This document shows positions 55,501-63,924 of a DNA stretch of 64,000 nucleotides, in pieces. The position numbers and the translations under genes are program-made. How positions within the stretch are numbered: the stretch's first letter is position 1; every line of letters begins with the position of its first letter. The DNA comes from Rickettsiales bacterium (GTDB lineage Bacteria; Pseudomonadota; Alphaproteobacteria; Rickettsiales; SXRF01). Below the pieces are notes generated by a model. The model was given only the letters and a program-made list of their open reading frames with translations, ran no database searches and had not been told where the DNA came from. Location: the NCBI GenBank assembly GCA_041396965.1, contig JAWKXN010000001.1, positions 1,922,001 through 1,986,000 of the forward strand, written 5' to 3'.

Positions 55501-55819
55501 TTACACCAATGTTTCAAAACTTGCCTATAAATCTCTTACCGGTCATGATTCTCCATTCCGCAAAAGAACAGAAAATAAAACATACGCCCACGGACTCACT
55601 CATAAAATGCCATATATGGAAAAAGATATAACCATAAAAACTAATTATCGTAATGCCTTATTGCATTGGAAAATGCATAACCCAGAGATATTCGATGACT
55701 TAAACACAGGAAGAGCAGCACAATCAGCGCAGGATACTGTAGAGCATGGTCGCTGGTTAGGGGTAAGCGATCCAACATTTGTTGAGCAACAAAGAAATTC
55801 TGGCATTAGAATATCGTAA
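52568..55819 (+). CDS. Phosphoenolpyruvate carboxylase-fold protein lacking catalytic motifs
   Basis: A 1083-residue protein, longer than PEP carboxylase (about 880-950), aligning with it by eye along its length. Matching blocks: MTAHPTN 159-165 (enzyme TAHPTE, His kept), GSWASAGDKDGN 277-288 (GSWMGGDRDGN), LRRFRTFGFNFAKIEYRE, GIVPLFEEPDTMTN, QVMIAHSDNARRAG 632-645 (VMIGYSDSAKDAG; catalytic Lys becomes Arg), and a C-terminal RNSG where the enzyme ends RNTG, here followed by eight more residues. FHGRGG is replaced by FEGGSI (680-685), so the key His and Arg are gone. Charged insertions are present. It is probably a non-carboxylating relative. No signal peptide; inserted between the comF-linked methyltransferase and comF. 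Confidence 0.85.
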   Translation: MTNYTARHSQNPLDSTNPLTLAYELSNRQIDIIKNNEELGGDVVADKLKNLRDVVWGNERSQKPASAQIQNSTFSAVFKDLNKHQKEQLISSYARMGHLYEISLLSARSNYLKKMKSSHDKTIPGGVAELISKNNSSGNRLSVSQLVEQLNQPTLEIVMTAHPTNVNSLASMKAQREINKALELDNNDEKEKIINRAIKQYQTTPIPHQVEKEDGTKETKNLTVRDEIEKPLYYLGNIYEDLPRLYKHHDDALATVRGGDGAAKYDPTTLNLKAKFGSWASAGDKDGNIKITAENTLEAVALHTQAILKRYHKDLEKLDINELNEWKTKFNTALEQLEPLLRNIEKLRADAQKDEKDKDKDSTPARLSGRFDNLSKELAKIRSNLGKDKDFENDLLKNSKRQIEEKSGKNQDSLNLLRRFRTFGFNFAKIEYRETAKEYDRVVGEVIGKVQIGDELVKFSELTPQQKVETLTKILQKDGNKAAELFQKAEEKIITEGAGKKYSDDTAMPIAYHTFKRMALARDFNDMIRDNVLAETGQLEKKKNGDKPTSEETVAQGVANMLEAKFVQMAVEKKEKDGKIKRPVLGIVPLFEEPDTMTNIDRIMSAAYENEAYKKHLHDVLHEKDKPNLTQQVMIAHSDNARRAGSVAARAHIHDAHIKMRKLNEKRRNEEAENIKTEFFEGGSISDTYRNGVKAISTSVNDFELHDFAKMTFQGGDLLNYFNHPSSTARLFDRQLAHQAEALIKGDDGEWTIKKEARNGHNSNEVANNIAINALKETQQHYQEKNFTEETMGTLLAALDYKKFQPIMNDSSRGNRGSVIKNPKTTIGATITEIEPINVEKIRTISASKTAQGSGLVLSWVGSKSLEENIIKNINDKITELNRKKEQTKDEKEFIENMSNHTAKSNDKTYGKNDKLTAKQLHYIFEKSPAFRDAINNEAFAIAMTDLDAAKSLATKNLQDSSETAQNGKKYLDRLQRTYTNVSKLAYKSLTGHDSPFRKRTENKTYAHGLTHKMPYMEKDITIKTNYRNALLHWKMHNPEIFDDLNTGRAAQSAQDTVEHGRWLGVSDPTFVEQQRNSGIRIS

Positions 55820-55890
55820 TTACCCATCAGAACGAAGCAAATATAAAAACCTAAATGATTATATGATCATTTTACGCTACAATCATATGT

Positions 55891-56607
55891 ATGATAATAG
55901 CAAACAAGTTTCTCAACATAATTTTTCCGCCACAATGCTTAATCTGCAAGAATATAGTGTCGGAAAATGGCACACTATGTCTTGATTGCTGGCAACAGAT
56001 ACGGTTTATCAGCGATCCAATATGTGAAAAATGCGGAACATCATTTGAGTATGATATGGGAAATAACGCCTTATGTGCCGGATGTATCCATGACGAACCC
56101 AAATATACAAGAGCAAGAGCCGCTTTTTGTTACGATGAGCATAGTCATAAATTAATAACCAGACTTAAATATTCCGATCAAACTCAACTAGCTATAACCT
56201 ATAGTAATTGGCTTATAAACGCCGGAAAGGAGTTTATTGAGGTAAGTGATATAGTAACACCAGTTCCCCTGCATTACCTACGCTTCATCGGTCGCAGATT
56301 CAATCAGAGTGCCTTACTCGCTAGCAATTTAGCCAGCAAAACAAATATAAGTTATCTGCCAGACCTATTAAAACGTAAACGCTATACCAAGCCACAAACC
56401 GGACTAACTAAAAAACAACGAGAGAAAAATGTGAGAAATGCCTTTTTAGTAAATGAACACTATATAAAGTCAGTAAAAAACAAGAATATATTGCTAATAG
56501 ATGATGTATTTACCACCGGCTCTACCATCAATCAATGCTCAAAATCACTCCTAAAAGCTGGCGCTTCACAGGTAAATGTGCTAACATTGGCGCGAACTAT
56601 TAAATGA
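55891..56607 (+). CDS. comF: ComF family phosphoribosyltransferase-like protein
   Basis: A 238-residue cytoplasmic protein. The N-terminal double zinc ribbon has C-x-x-C pairs (CLICK, CLDCW, CEKCG, CAGC), followed by a PRTase fold with KLITRLKYSDQ, TPVPLHYLRFIGRRFNQS and the PRPP loop LLIDDVFTTGST. ComF works in natural transformation and single-strand DNA handling. It is followed by the RcnB-like gene with a four-base overlap of the longest reading. Confidence 0.94.
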   Translation: MIIANKFLNIIFPPQCLICKNIVSENGTLCLDCWQQIRFISDPICEKCGTSFEYDMGNNALCAGCIHDEPKYTRARAAFCYDEHSHKLITRLKYSDQTQLAITYSNWLINAGKEFIEVSDIVTPVPLHYLRFIGRRFNQSALLASNLASKTNISYLPDLLKRKRYTKPQTGLTKKQREKNVRNAFLVNEHYIKSVKNKNILLIDDVFTTGSTINQCSKSLLKAGASQVNVLTLARTIK

Positions 56608-56621
56608 TGAAGGGTTGCGAT

Positions 56622-57140
56622 ATGACAATAAGAATTAGGAAATTTATAATATCCTCAATCGCTATTATCACCTTATTTTCCCAGCCTCTATATGCTGATA
56701 AGCCAGAAAAACATGGCAAATCCGACAAATGGTACAAAGAAAATAAAAAATCGTATAATGAATATAAAAAACACAAGGAACATCACAGCGACGCTAGACA
56801 TCATGATGGCAAGTACGGAGTTAACGTATCTATATCGTTCAACGACAATCAGCGCAGGGATACTTATAATTATTTAAGTCGTAAATATGGTAAACCTTGC
56901 CCGCCGGGACTCGCAAAAAAACATAATGGTTGCCTTCCTCCAGGACAAGTGAAGAAATATCGTGTTGGCTATCCTCTAATGTATGGAGGGCATGACATAC
57001 CGCGTGATCTATACGATATTTTACAACCAGCACCGTATGGCTATAGATATGTAATGGTTGATAAGGATGTACTGCTAATATCTGAGGGAACTAAAAAGGT
57101 AATCGACGCAATAACCTTGTTCTCATCAGTCGGGAAATAA
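56622..57140 (+). CDS. RcnB/CigR-like periplasmic protein
   Basis: A 172-residue secreted protein. A signal peptide (about 1-26, ending LYADK) precedes a Lys/His-rich linker and the CPPGLAKKHNGCLPPGQVKKY motif, then PYGYRYVMVDKDVLLI and a hydrophobic end, the pattern of RcnB-type proteins. I start it at the ATG at 56622, with AGGG ahead of it; an ATG 18 bases earlier overlaps the comF stop. Function is unclear; RcnB affects nickel and cobalt homeostasis in Escherichia coli. Confidence 0.82.
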   Translation: MTIRIRKFIISSIAIITLFSQPLYADKPEKHGKSDKWYKENKKSYNEYKKHKEHHSDARHHDGKYGVNVSISFNDNQRRDTYNYLSRKYGKPCPPGLAKKHNGCLPPGQVKKYRVGYPLMYGGHDIPRDLYDILQPAPYGYRYVMVDKDVLLISEGTKKVIDAITLFSSVGK

Positions 57141-57154
57141 TAACTTTATATCTC

Positions 57155-58366
57155 CTACTCTACCCCACTATAGCGTATAAATTCGTGTACTTTATTATGG
57201 TATTTGACAAAATCTTCATCGAAAGAATCTTTCTTCAATAACATTCCATAACTTATCTGTAGTTTTCCTTTTAATGGATAGTCGGCGGTGCAGTAAAACT
57301 GTTTTCCTGACTCAAAACATTTAAGAAAAATTGGCTTGCCGTCTGGAGATTGCAGGGTTGTTTCTCTCCAGTAATAATGTGTGCCATCATATAGAAAATC
57401 AGGTTGTTTGTCGTTTTTCATAAGAGAATCTTTTATTTTGACAAACTCTTCATGTGTATCACTGGAAGCAAACATGCGGCGTGAATTGTATTTCCCCTTG
57501 AGATATAAATTAAGTTTTTGCGGATAAAATAAAGACTCATAAGAGTGTTCGCACAGTTCATGAGGAAGCTGTGGAGCAGAGTCACCACATATTTTATTGT
57601 TTTCTGGATTTATCATTTTTCTTGGTAATCTAGAAAAATTTATCGAAAGCATGTTTGCCTGAATTTTCTTATTACCGTTGTCAAAATCCGAGCAGAATTT
57701 ACGAAAGCTTCTGTTTCCAAAAAAATAATAATCTTTGCTATAGTCACCAAGCTTATGTTCACCATCTCCAGTAGAAAATGATAGTATGGTAAGCCGTACC
57801 ATGGAAAATATATTATCGTCTAAATAAACAGAGATAGTATCAAAATCACACCGCGGATCAGGCGCGCGATGCTGCCACTGACTCCATAGCACAGGAGCGT
57901 AAACTATGGGGAATATGCTGAGAAAACCGAGTATCGTGACAATCACACGTGTTTTAAGAGAGTGTTTTTTATGTTCCAGATACATGGTTATGGCTCGGGT
58001 AATGATTCCAATGAACAGTAGCGTAAAACAGAGTATAAGAAACGGGATAACGAACGCATCGCCAAAGGAGCCGTTATAGCCCGGTCGATTACTGACGTAG
58101 AGATGATCAGCATAGAGATATGCCAGCAAACCGCTTACCAGCATTGTGTATAGCACCAGCCATTTTTTTCTGCTCAGAAATTGAGGAAATACAAGTATAG
58201 AAATGGGGATAGTTAGCAACAAAGAACTGGTTTCAATCACAGAAATAACGAACATTAAACTCAGAAAACTTACGAAAAAAATTATCTTTTTACTGAAGAA
58301 AAACGAAGCCACCAATATGCTTGCGGTCGCCAAAGCAATAGTCAGCATTGCATAAGTTATATGCAT
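57155..58366 (-). CDS. Integral membrane protein, unknown function
   Basis: A 403-residue protein with about six N-terminal membrane segments (to about residue 165) and a C-terminal soluble domain with seven cysteines that is probably extracytoplasmic (FESGKQFYCTADYPLKG). No family recognised. It lies 12 bases after the metH C-terminal gene stop on the same strand, so it may be cotranscribed without sharing its function. Confidence 0.72.
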   Translation of the reverse strand: MHITYAMLTIALATASILVASFFFSKKIIFFVSFLSLMFVISVIETSSLLLTIPISILVFPQFLSRKKWLVLYTMLVSGLLAYLYADHLYVSNRPGYNGSFGDAFVIPFLILCFTLLFIGIITRAITMYLEHKKHSLKTRVIVTILGFLSIFPIVYAPVLWSQWQHRAPDPRCDFDTISVYLDDNIFSMVRLTILSFSTGDGEHKLGDYSKDYYFFGNRSFRKFCSDFDNGNKKIQANMLSINFSRLPRKMINPENNKICGDSAPQLPHELCEHSYESLFYPQKLNLYLKGKYNSRRMFASSDTHEEFVKIKDSLMKNDKQPDFLYDGTHYYWRETTLQSPDGKPIFLKCFESGKQFYCTADYPLKGKLQISYGMLLKKDSFDEDFVKYHNKVHEFIRYSGVE

Positions 58367-58378
58367 AAAATTACCCCA

Positions 58379-60118
58379 CTAAATATTAAAATATTTCGCC
58401 TGTGGATGATGCACTACTATCGCTGAAGTTGACTGCTCAGGGTGGAGTTGAAACCCTTCGGAAAGCTCAACGCCTATCTTATCAGCGTTAAGCAGTGAAA
58501 GCAGCAGTTCCTGATCCTCAAGACGTGGGCAAGCTGGATAACCGAATGAATAGCGTGATCCGCGATAACCCTGTTTAAGCATTTGCTTCACATCACGCGC
58601 GTCCTCATGTCCAAATCCGAGTTCACTACGGATACGTTTATGGGTATATTCAGCGCAAGCCTCCGCCATTTCTACACCCAGACCATGCAAATATAAATAA
58701 TCTTGATAGCGATTACCAGAAAACCAATCCCTCGCCACATCCGCTACTTTTTGACCAGCAGTTACTACTTGCATGGCAAGCACATCACGTTCGCCGCTAT
58801 CAACGTCACGGAAAAAATCAGCCACACAGATTCCACCATCCTTATCCTGACGTGGCAAATCAAGCTGCCCAGTTTGCTTTGTCCCATACTCATCAAATAA
58901 TAGCAAGCTATTGCCCTGACTGGCGCATTTGAAAAATCCATAAGCGGCTTTCGGCTGAATTATATTTTCCCGCTCACACTCAGCAAGTAGATTACGTAAA
59001 ATAGGCCGTACCTCAGCATCCACCCATTTCCAATATTCATCCAGTGTTTTGCCCGCCTTCTTAAACCCCCAATGGAAGGTAAAAACCATCTGCTCATTAA
59101 GATAGGGCACTAACGCCTTAACCGGTATAGATTCAATAACTCTAGCTCCCCAGAAAGGTGGCTCTGGAACCTCAACTTGTTTCGCTAGTTCCTGTCGTTT
59201 AAGCTTAATCGCCTCCCACTCAACCGGACGCAGCTCACTGCCTATTAATTTCTGCCCGTCAACATCATTTTGCGACCAACGTTTTTTAGCTTTAGAACTT
59301 GTCGGTCTGTTATGTTTACGTTTTTTTATTTCCTCAAGATGCGTATCAAAACCACCATCAGCGATCTTGTTCATTAAATCCAAACCATCAAAAGCGTCAC
59401 GAGCATAAGCCACCCTACCCGCACCATAAGCGGCGACACAATCTTCCTCAACGTAAGCTCTGGTAAGAGCGGCACCACCCAACAATATCGGTATATCTAT
59501 GCCACGAGTGGTAAGATCTTCCAGATTCTCACGCATTATAACCGTTGATTTCACCAGCAAACCAGAAAGTCCAACCGCGTCCGGCTTCACCTCTTCTACT
59601 GTCTTTAATATATTATCTATTGGCTGCTTAATGCCAAGATTATACACCTTAAAACCATTATTGGTCAGGATAATATCCACCAGATTCTTGCCTATATCAT
59701 GCACGTCACCCTTGACGGTCGCCAGCACGATCTTCCCTTTATCCTGTCCTTCCACTTTCTCCATGAATTTCTCAAGATGGGCAACCGCCATTTTCATGGT
59801 TTCCGCGCTTTGCAGTACAAATGGCAACAACATTTTGCCAGAACCAAATAATTCTCCCACTACCTTCATACCTGAAAGCAAAATCTCATTAATGATAAAT
59901 AACGGATCATGATCTTTCATCGCCATATCAAGATCATCTTCTATGCCCTTTTTATCACCATCAATAATACGCTCTTTAAGCACTTCCTCTATGGTATCAG
60001 GTCGCTTTTTAGCTATGGTCGCCTCACCCTTACGTCCTTCAAAAATAGAAATAAAATACTGCAAAGGATCATAGGGGTCTTCCGCAGTCCCCGCTGGTTT
60101 TTTTGGTATGTCTGTCAA
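58379..60118 (-). CDS. metH: Methionine synthase, C-terminal half (B12-binding and reactivation domains)
   Basis: A 579-residue protein equal to modules 3 and 4 of MetH. The cap domain (about 40-125) precedes the cobalamin domain with GDVHDIG at 137-143 (axial His140) and GLSGLLVKS. The activation domain (about 310-579) carries PFWGARV and the SAM-binding RGSRYSFGYPACP. Its partner, with the homocysteine and folate modules, is at 49694-51532 on the opposite strand. Together they make one complete enzyme as two polypeptides. The start MTDIPKKPAG is preceded by AAGGAAG. Confidence 0.95.
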   Translation of the reverse strand: MTDIPKKPAGTAEDPYDPLQYFISIFEGRKGEATIAKKRPDTIEEVLKERIIDGDKKGIEDDLDMAMKDHDPLFIINEILLSGMKVVGELFGSGKMLLPFVLQSAETMKMAVAHLEKFMEKVEGQDKGKIVLATVKGDVHDIGKNLVDIILTNNGFKVYNLGIKQPIDNILKTVEEVKPDAVGLSGLLVKSTVIMRENLEDLTTRGIDIPILLGGAALTRAYVEEDCVAAYGAGRVAYARDAFDGLDLMNKIADGGFDTHLEEIKKRKHNRPTSSKAKKRWSQNDVDGQKLIGSELRPVEWEAIKLKRQELAKQVEVPEPPFWGARVIESIPVKALVPYLNEQMVFTFHWGFKKAGKTLDEYWKWVDAEVRPILRNLLAECERENIIQPKAAYGFFKCASQGNSLLLFDEYGTKQTGQLDLPRQDKDGGICVADFFRDVDSGERDVLAMQVVTAGQKVADVARDWFSGNRYQDYLYLHGLGVEMAEACAEYTHKRIRSELGFGHEDARDVKQMLKQGYRGSRYSFGYPACPRLEDQELLLSLLNADKIGVELSEGFQLHPEQSTSAIVVHHPQAKYFNI

Positions 60119-60176
60119 CTCTTACTTCCTTTAATTATAAATAGATTATAATATATATACGTATAACATATTACAG

Positions 60177-60830
60177 TCAAAGACCTTCCACAAATCCGGC
60201 AAGACCTTCCTGACGAACTCTTTTTAAGCGTTCCGCCCGCAAGATACTATCTATTTTCGTGTGGGTTTCCTCTATATCCTGATTCACTAGGACATAATCA
60301 TATTCCTGCCAGTGACTTATCTCAGCTCTTGCCTTACTCATTCGCTTCTGCACTACCTCATCAGAATCCTGAGCGCGCGCGCGCAATCTGCGCTCAAGCT
60401 CTACCATTGATGGTGGAAGTATAAAAACACTCACCACATCATCAGGCTTTTTACTTACAAGCTGCTTGGTTCCCTGCCAGTCAATATCAAACAGAACATC
60501 CGTTCCCTTACCTATATGCTCACTGACAAACTTCTCGGGCGTGCCGTAATAATGGTCAAAAACTCTGGCATGCTCCAGCAATTCATTATTTGCGACCATC
60601 TCATTATATCTGGCTTCATCTATAAAAAAATAATCCTTACCATCAATCTCGCCAGAGCGTATAGCTCTAGTAGTAACCGACACAGACATCACTATAGACT
60701 CATGCTCATCAGCGTCTTTATATCTTTCAATAAGTCTACGTGATAACGTAGTCTTTCCAGCGCCTGATGGTGAGGAAAGTATAAATAACAAACCACGCCG
60801 CGCGCGCTCAATTCTCGCATGTAACCGCAT
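60177..60830 (-). CDS. gmk: Guanylate kinase
   Basis: A 217-residue cytoplasmic enzyme converting GMP and ATP to GDP and ADP. The P-loop is SSPSGAGKTTL, followed by MSVSVTTRAIRSGEIDGKDYFF (the GMP-binding region) and ARVFDHYYGTPEKFV. Full length; start supported by a TGGAA site. It precedes the split metH gene on the same strand after a 58-bp gap. Confidence 0.98.
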   Translation of the reverse strand: MRLHARIERARRGLLFILSSPSGAGKTTLSRRLIERYKDADEHESIVMSVSVTTRAIRSGEIDGKDYFFIDEARYNEMVANNELLEHARVFDHYYGTPEKFVSEHIGKGTDVLFDIDWQGTKQLVSKKPDDVVSVFILPPSMVELERRLRARAQDSDEVVQKRMSKARAEISHWQEYDYVLVNQDIEETHTKIDSILRAERLKRVRQEGLAGFVEGL

Positions 60831-60845
60831 ATTATTTCCAGCAAT

Positions 60846-61451
60846 CTAGTTAAGTAAAATTTTTATAGAATTAACAAGTTCCTCTGTTTTAACATTATAA
60901 GGAAAGTGTTTTACATATTCTCCATTTTTATCCATCAAATAAACATAGCCAGAATGATTTACCATATAATCATCCCCTTTGTCGCTATCAACCTTAGCGA
61001 AATATGTTTTATACACATCCGCTACCTTGCTTATTTGCTCATCAGAGCCAGTAAGGCCGATTATCCGCTTATCAATATTCCCCAAATATTCTTTTAATAC
61101 TTCCTGAGTATCTCTTTTAGGATCAACGGTAATGAATATGGGAGCTACCATATCCGCTTTATCACCAAGAGATTCCATAACACTAGCAAAGGTAGCGGCG
61201 GTGACCGGACATATGTCAGGACAATGAGTAAAACCAAAGAATACCAGCATCACCTGCCCACGAAAATCTTTGTCACCCACCACATTACCATCTTGATTTA
61301 TAAGATAAAATTCACCTCCTATAAACGCTTTCTCTTTATTGGAGCTACCTGCAACAGCCGTATTATTAATATTTTTATTCTTGGTCACAAACAAAGTAAA
61401 AGAAGTAAATAATAACAATAAAACAACCAATGAGAACAAAAATTTTATCAT
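60846..61451 (-). CDS. SCO1/SenC family copper chaperone
   Basis: A 201-residue membrane-anchored thioredoxin-fold protein. The N-terminal helix (about 4-22) anchors it; the copper site is FTHCPDICP (CxxxC) plus a His in MVNHSGYVYLMD. Such proteins deliver copper to the CuA centre of cytochrome c oxidase, implying aerobic respiration. It ends 15 bases before gmk on the same strand. Confidence 0.95.
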   Translation of the reverse strand: MIKFLFSLVVLLLLFTSFTLFVTKNKNINNTAVAGSSNKEKAFIGGEFYLINQDGNVVGDKDFRGQVMLVFFGFTHCPDICPVTAATFASVMESLGDKADMVAPIFITVDPKRDTQEVLKEYLGNIDKRIIGLTGSDEQISKVADVYKTYFAKVDSDKGDDYMVNHSGYVYLMDKNGEYVKHFPYNVKTEELVNSIKILLN

Positions 61452-61509
61452 AAATCAACCTCTTACAAGAAAAAATGCTTAACAAATCACGTCATATTAC
61501 TTGCGCCGA

Positions 61510-61542
61510 TAACATAAATATGTTAATATTTTATTTATGTTA
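61510..61542. promoter_or_regulatory. Perfect 10-bp inverted repeat in a divergent promoter region
   Basis: taacataaat (61510-61519) and atttatgtta (61533-61542) are perfect complements around a 13-base AT spacer, between the SCO1 gene and the Asn-rich gene, which are divergent. It is a good candidate operator; the regulator is unknown. Confidence 0.4.
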
Positions 61543-61562
61543 ACTGTATAAAATGTAATTAT

Positions 61563-62273
61563 ATGTTTACTCCTATTAGTAGCATAACAGCGACCACCGT
61601 GTCATCAACTTTGGCATTATCTCCACTGCCAAATAGCAGTAGCTTTGCCGTAAATAGTAACAGCATTATTCCCGCCGACATAGTTCAGAATCATGTAAAC
61701 AGCACCAACAGGAATAAAGCTGTTAATATAAAAAACTCTTCAGAAAACAGTTTTCCAACTAATGAATCAACAAATAACTACGCTCCAAGAATAGCGAACA
61801 ATAATAATTATCTAACACCTAGCAATTCACGAGCTATATTTCTCACACAACTTGCCAGCGGTGATATATCTCCTGAAATACAAGGTATATTCGCGCAATA
61901 TAACAAACTGATAAGTTATGCCAATGTAAAATACAAACCAAGTAACGCTGGCAAACCAAACATTGACCCTAACAGCATATTCAGCCTGTTATTGAGGCAA
62001 AAGGACAACTCACCTAGCGTAAATATCACCCAAAAACCTCAAGCCACACAGATAAATAGTATCGTTAAAATTAATTACACAGCTAATACTGATGATACGC
62101 AAAATGCTGAAACTGACATAGTGCTGGACTCAGCTTCCATAATTAATTTTCTTAGTAATAACGAAAACGAAACAAATACGGAAACAAATAAATTCTCAGC
62201 GAGAATAAATCCGTATGTTGAGACTATAATTAGAAATAATAATATTCCACCATCTAATGTACAAATAGCCTAA
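61563..62273 (+). CDS. Asn/Ser-rich protein, unknown function
   Basis: A 236-residue protein dominated by Asn, Ser, Thr and Pro, predicted largely disordered; a short ordered patch (about 90-145, SRAIFLTQLASGDISPEIQGIFAQYNKLI) is helical. There is no signal peptide by ordinary criteria. It is a single gene with a strong inverted repeat upstream, and it ends before a convergent methyltransferase gene. It could be an effector or surface protein. Confidence 0.6.
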   Translation: MFTPISSITATTVSSTLALSPLPNSSSFAVNSNSIIPADIVQNHVNSTNRNKAVNIKNSSENSFPTNESTNNYAPRIANNNNYLTPSNSRAIFLTQLASGDISPEIQGIFAQYNKLISYANVKYKPSNAGKPNIDPNSIFSLLLRQKDNSPSVNITQKPQATQINSIVKINYTANTDDTQNAETDIVLDSASIINFLSNNENETNTETNKFSARINPYVETIIRNNNIPPSNVQIA

Positions 62274-62322
62274 AAATTGGCAAAGTACTTTCTTGACTCA
62301 TAATAGACAAACGGCTATCAGG

Positions 62323-62934
62323 TTATATATCTTTTCTATAAACCCAAACATGAGCAGGTGGCACATTCATAAAAACCATTTTAACCCGCCTTCCCGTAAG
62401 CCCATATTTTTTCATTTCGCTATAACTTATGGGTGACTTGTGACCGTAAGTAAACTGTATTATAATACCATCATCACCAATAACCTTTGCCATCTGCTCC
62501 TGAATTGAATGACGAACCGCGACCGGCATAGTAATAAATGGAAGGCTAGATACTATAGCGTTTACCTTCCCCATACCATACTTGCATATTACCTTTTCTA
62601 ACTCCGAAGCGTCTTCACAGACAACTTTTAAGTTACTAAATATAGCGTGTAACAATCCAAATAACTTTTTATCCCGCTCAATAACCAATACACGTTCACG
62701 CGGTATATCTGCCTCAAGCAATGCCTGAGTTACCATTCCGGTACCGGCTCCCACTTCTATAATAGAGCCTTCTCTTGCTGTATCTATTTGTGCGGCCATC
62801 GCTCTAGCAAGCGACCTAGAACTCGGAAGAACAGCCCCCATTTTAAGTGGAGAACGCAGCCACGCCGCTATAAAATGATGTCTAAGACGACGATGTTTTA
62901 CCTTATCATATTCACTGCTCATTTGCCGCTGCAT
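62323..62934 (-). CDS. Phospholipid N-methyltransferase-like (PmtA type)
   Basis: A 203-residue SAM-dependent enzyme of the rRNA-dimethylase-like PmtA group. Features: FIAAWLRSPLKMGAVLPSSRSLARAMA at the N-terminus, motif I IIEVGAGTGMVTQALL, and the motif-IV-like AIVSSLPFITMP. PmtA converts phosphatidylethanolamine toward phosphatidylcholine, a lipid common in host-associated alphaproteobacteria. Its start overlaps the creatininase-like gene by 23 bases; an ATG 15 bases later is also possible. Confidence 0.85.
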   Translation of the reverse strand: MQRQMSSEYDKVKHRRLRHHFIAAWLRSPLKMGAVLPSSRSLARAMAAQIDTAREGSIIEVGAGTGMVTQALLEADIPRERVLVIERDKKLFGLLHAIFSNLKVVCEDASELEKVICKYGMGKVNAIVSSLPFITMPVAVRHSIQEQMAKVIGDDGIIIQFTYGHKSPISYSEMKKYGLTGRRVKMVFMNVPPAHVWVYRKDI

Positions 62935-63781
62935 TTTTTATCTGCCTCACTGCTGTTTCTATTTTCAGCTTCAGAAGATACCTTCCATACTCCGCTGATG
63001 CAAGTGTAGAATCACCAGTAGAACCGACATTATTAAAATCACGTATAGTGTACTTACCAACAAGTTCTTTACGCACCCCATCTTCATCTATCGCCATCAG
63101 TTCGGAAGTATCCTCAAAACCAGCATGAGTGTTATAGTCTTGAAGCGGAACATTATGCTTTTTTATCCACTCACTCTGACCGTTATTATCATAATAATCA
63201 GAAACTTGTAAAACATTAACTCCCTTATCTTTCCATTTATTTGAAAGATCTGCCGCCAGTTCTACCTGAACCGCTTGGTTACCGCCAGAGTCACCGATAA
63301 AACATATAAGCTTAAAACCATGCTGTTTAAGGCTAGCAGCTATATCCTCAAGCAACATCCGATAAGTCTGTTCACGCAGTGAAAAAGTACCTGCGAATTT
63401 CATATGTCCTTGCGGTGGGTTTATGTTCCCTTCAGGAACGTATTTAACCACTGGCGCGACCAAAGCGTTACCAAGCTCTTTTGCTATTTCACCAGCGGTA
63501 TAGCGCACTATTATATTATGCTTACCGATTATCATATGCCGCCCATTCTGCTCACTGCCACCAGTTGGGATAATTACTGTGGTCATACCAGAATCAATTT
63601 TCTTTCTTACCTCTGGTGAGGTCATCCGCTCTATATATACCTCATCATCAACCCGTATATCCGCATCAATTACCCTGCTACTATTCTTATCAATAGTGGC
63701 AAAAGACTGGTGGTTAATGAACGCTATTACGGAAAACCCACAAAGAAATAGGAAAAAAACTTTTTTATATAAGCTATTCAT
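62912..63781 (-). CDS. Secreted creatininase-family amidohydrolase
   Basis: A 289-residue protein of the creatinine amidohydrolase fold, unusual in having a signal peptide (about 1-29, SFATID). The metal-site motif is GGSEQNGRHMIIGKHN, with Glu77 and His82, although the usual Asp is Asn89; a later HAGFEDTSELM gives a further His and Glu. Family members cleave cyclic amides in cofactor and creatinine metabolism; the substrate here is unknown. It overlaps the PmtA-like gene downstream. Confidence 0.85.
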   Translation of the reverse strand: MNSLYKKVFFLFLCGFSVIAFINHQSFATIDKNSSRVIDADIRVDDEVYIERMTSPEVRKKIDSGMTTVIIPTGGSEQNGRHMIIGKHNIIVRYTAGEIAKELGNALVAPVVKYVPEGNINPPQGHMKFAGTFSLREQTYRMLLEDIAASLKQHGFKLICFIGDSGGNQAVQVELAADLSNKWKDKGVNVLQVSDYYDNNGQSEWIKKHNVPLQDYNTHAGFEDTSELMAIDEDGVRKELVGKYTIRDFNNVGSTGDSTLASAEYGRYLLKLKIETAVRQIKNAAANEQ

Positions 63782-63847
63782 ATATTATACTCATTATGAA
63801 TAAAACTATTACATAATTTTATTCAATTTTACGTTTGCTCCGCATCA

Positions 63848-63876
63848 GAAAACCTTGTCTTGCGGATAAGGTTTTC
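63848..63876. terminator. Possible terminator hairpin between genes
   Basis: GAAAACCTT (63848-63856) and AAGGTTTTC (63868-63876) are perfect complements around an 11-base loop and are followed by a T-containing stretch. It lies between the divergent creatininase-like and nth genes, so it may be a transcript leader structure rather than a terminator. Confidence 0.45.
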
Positions 63877-63924
63877 GTACTTATTTTGGATAAAAATATA
63901 AAAAACTAACCACGATATATTATC

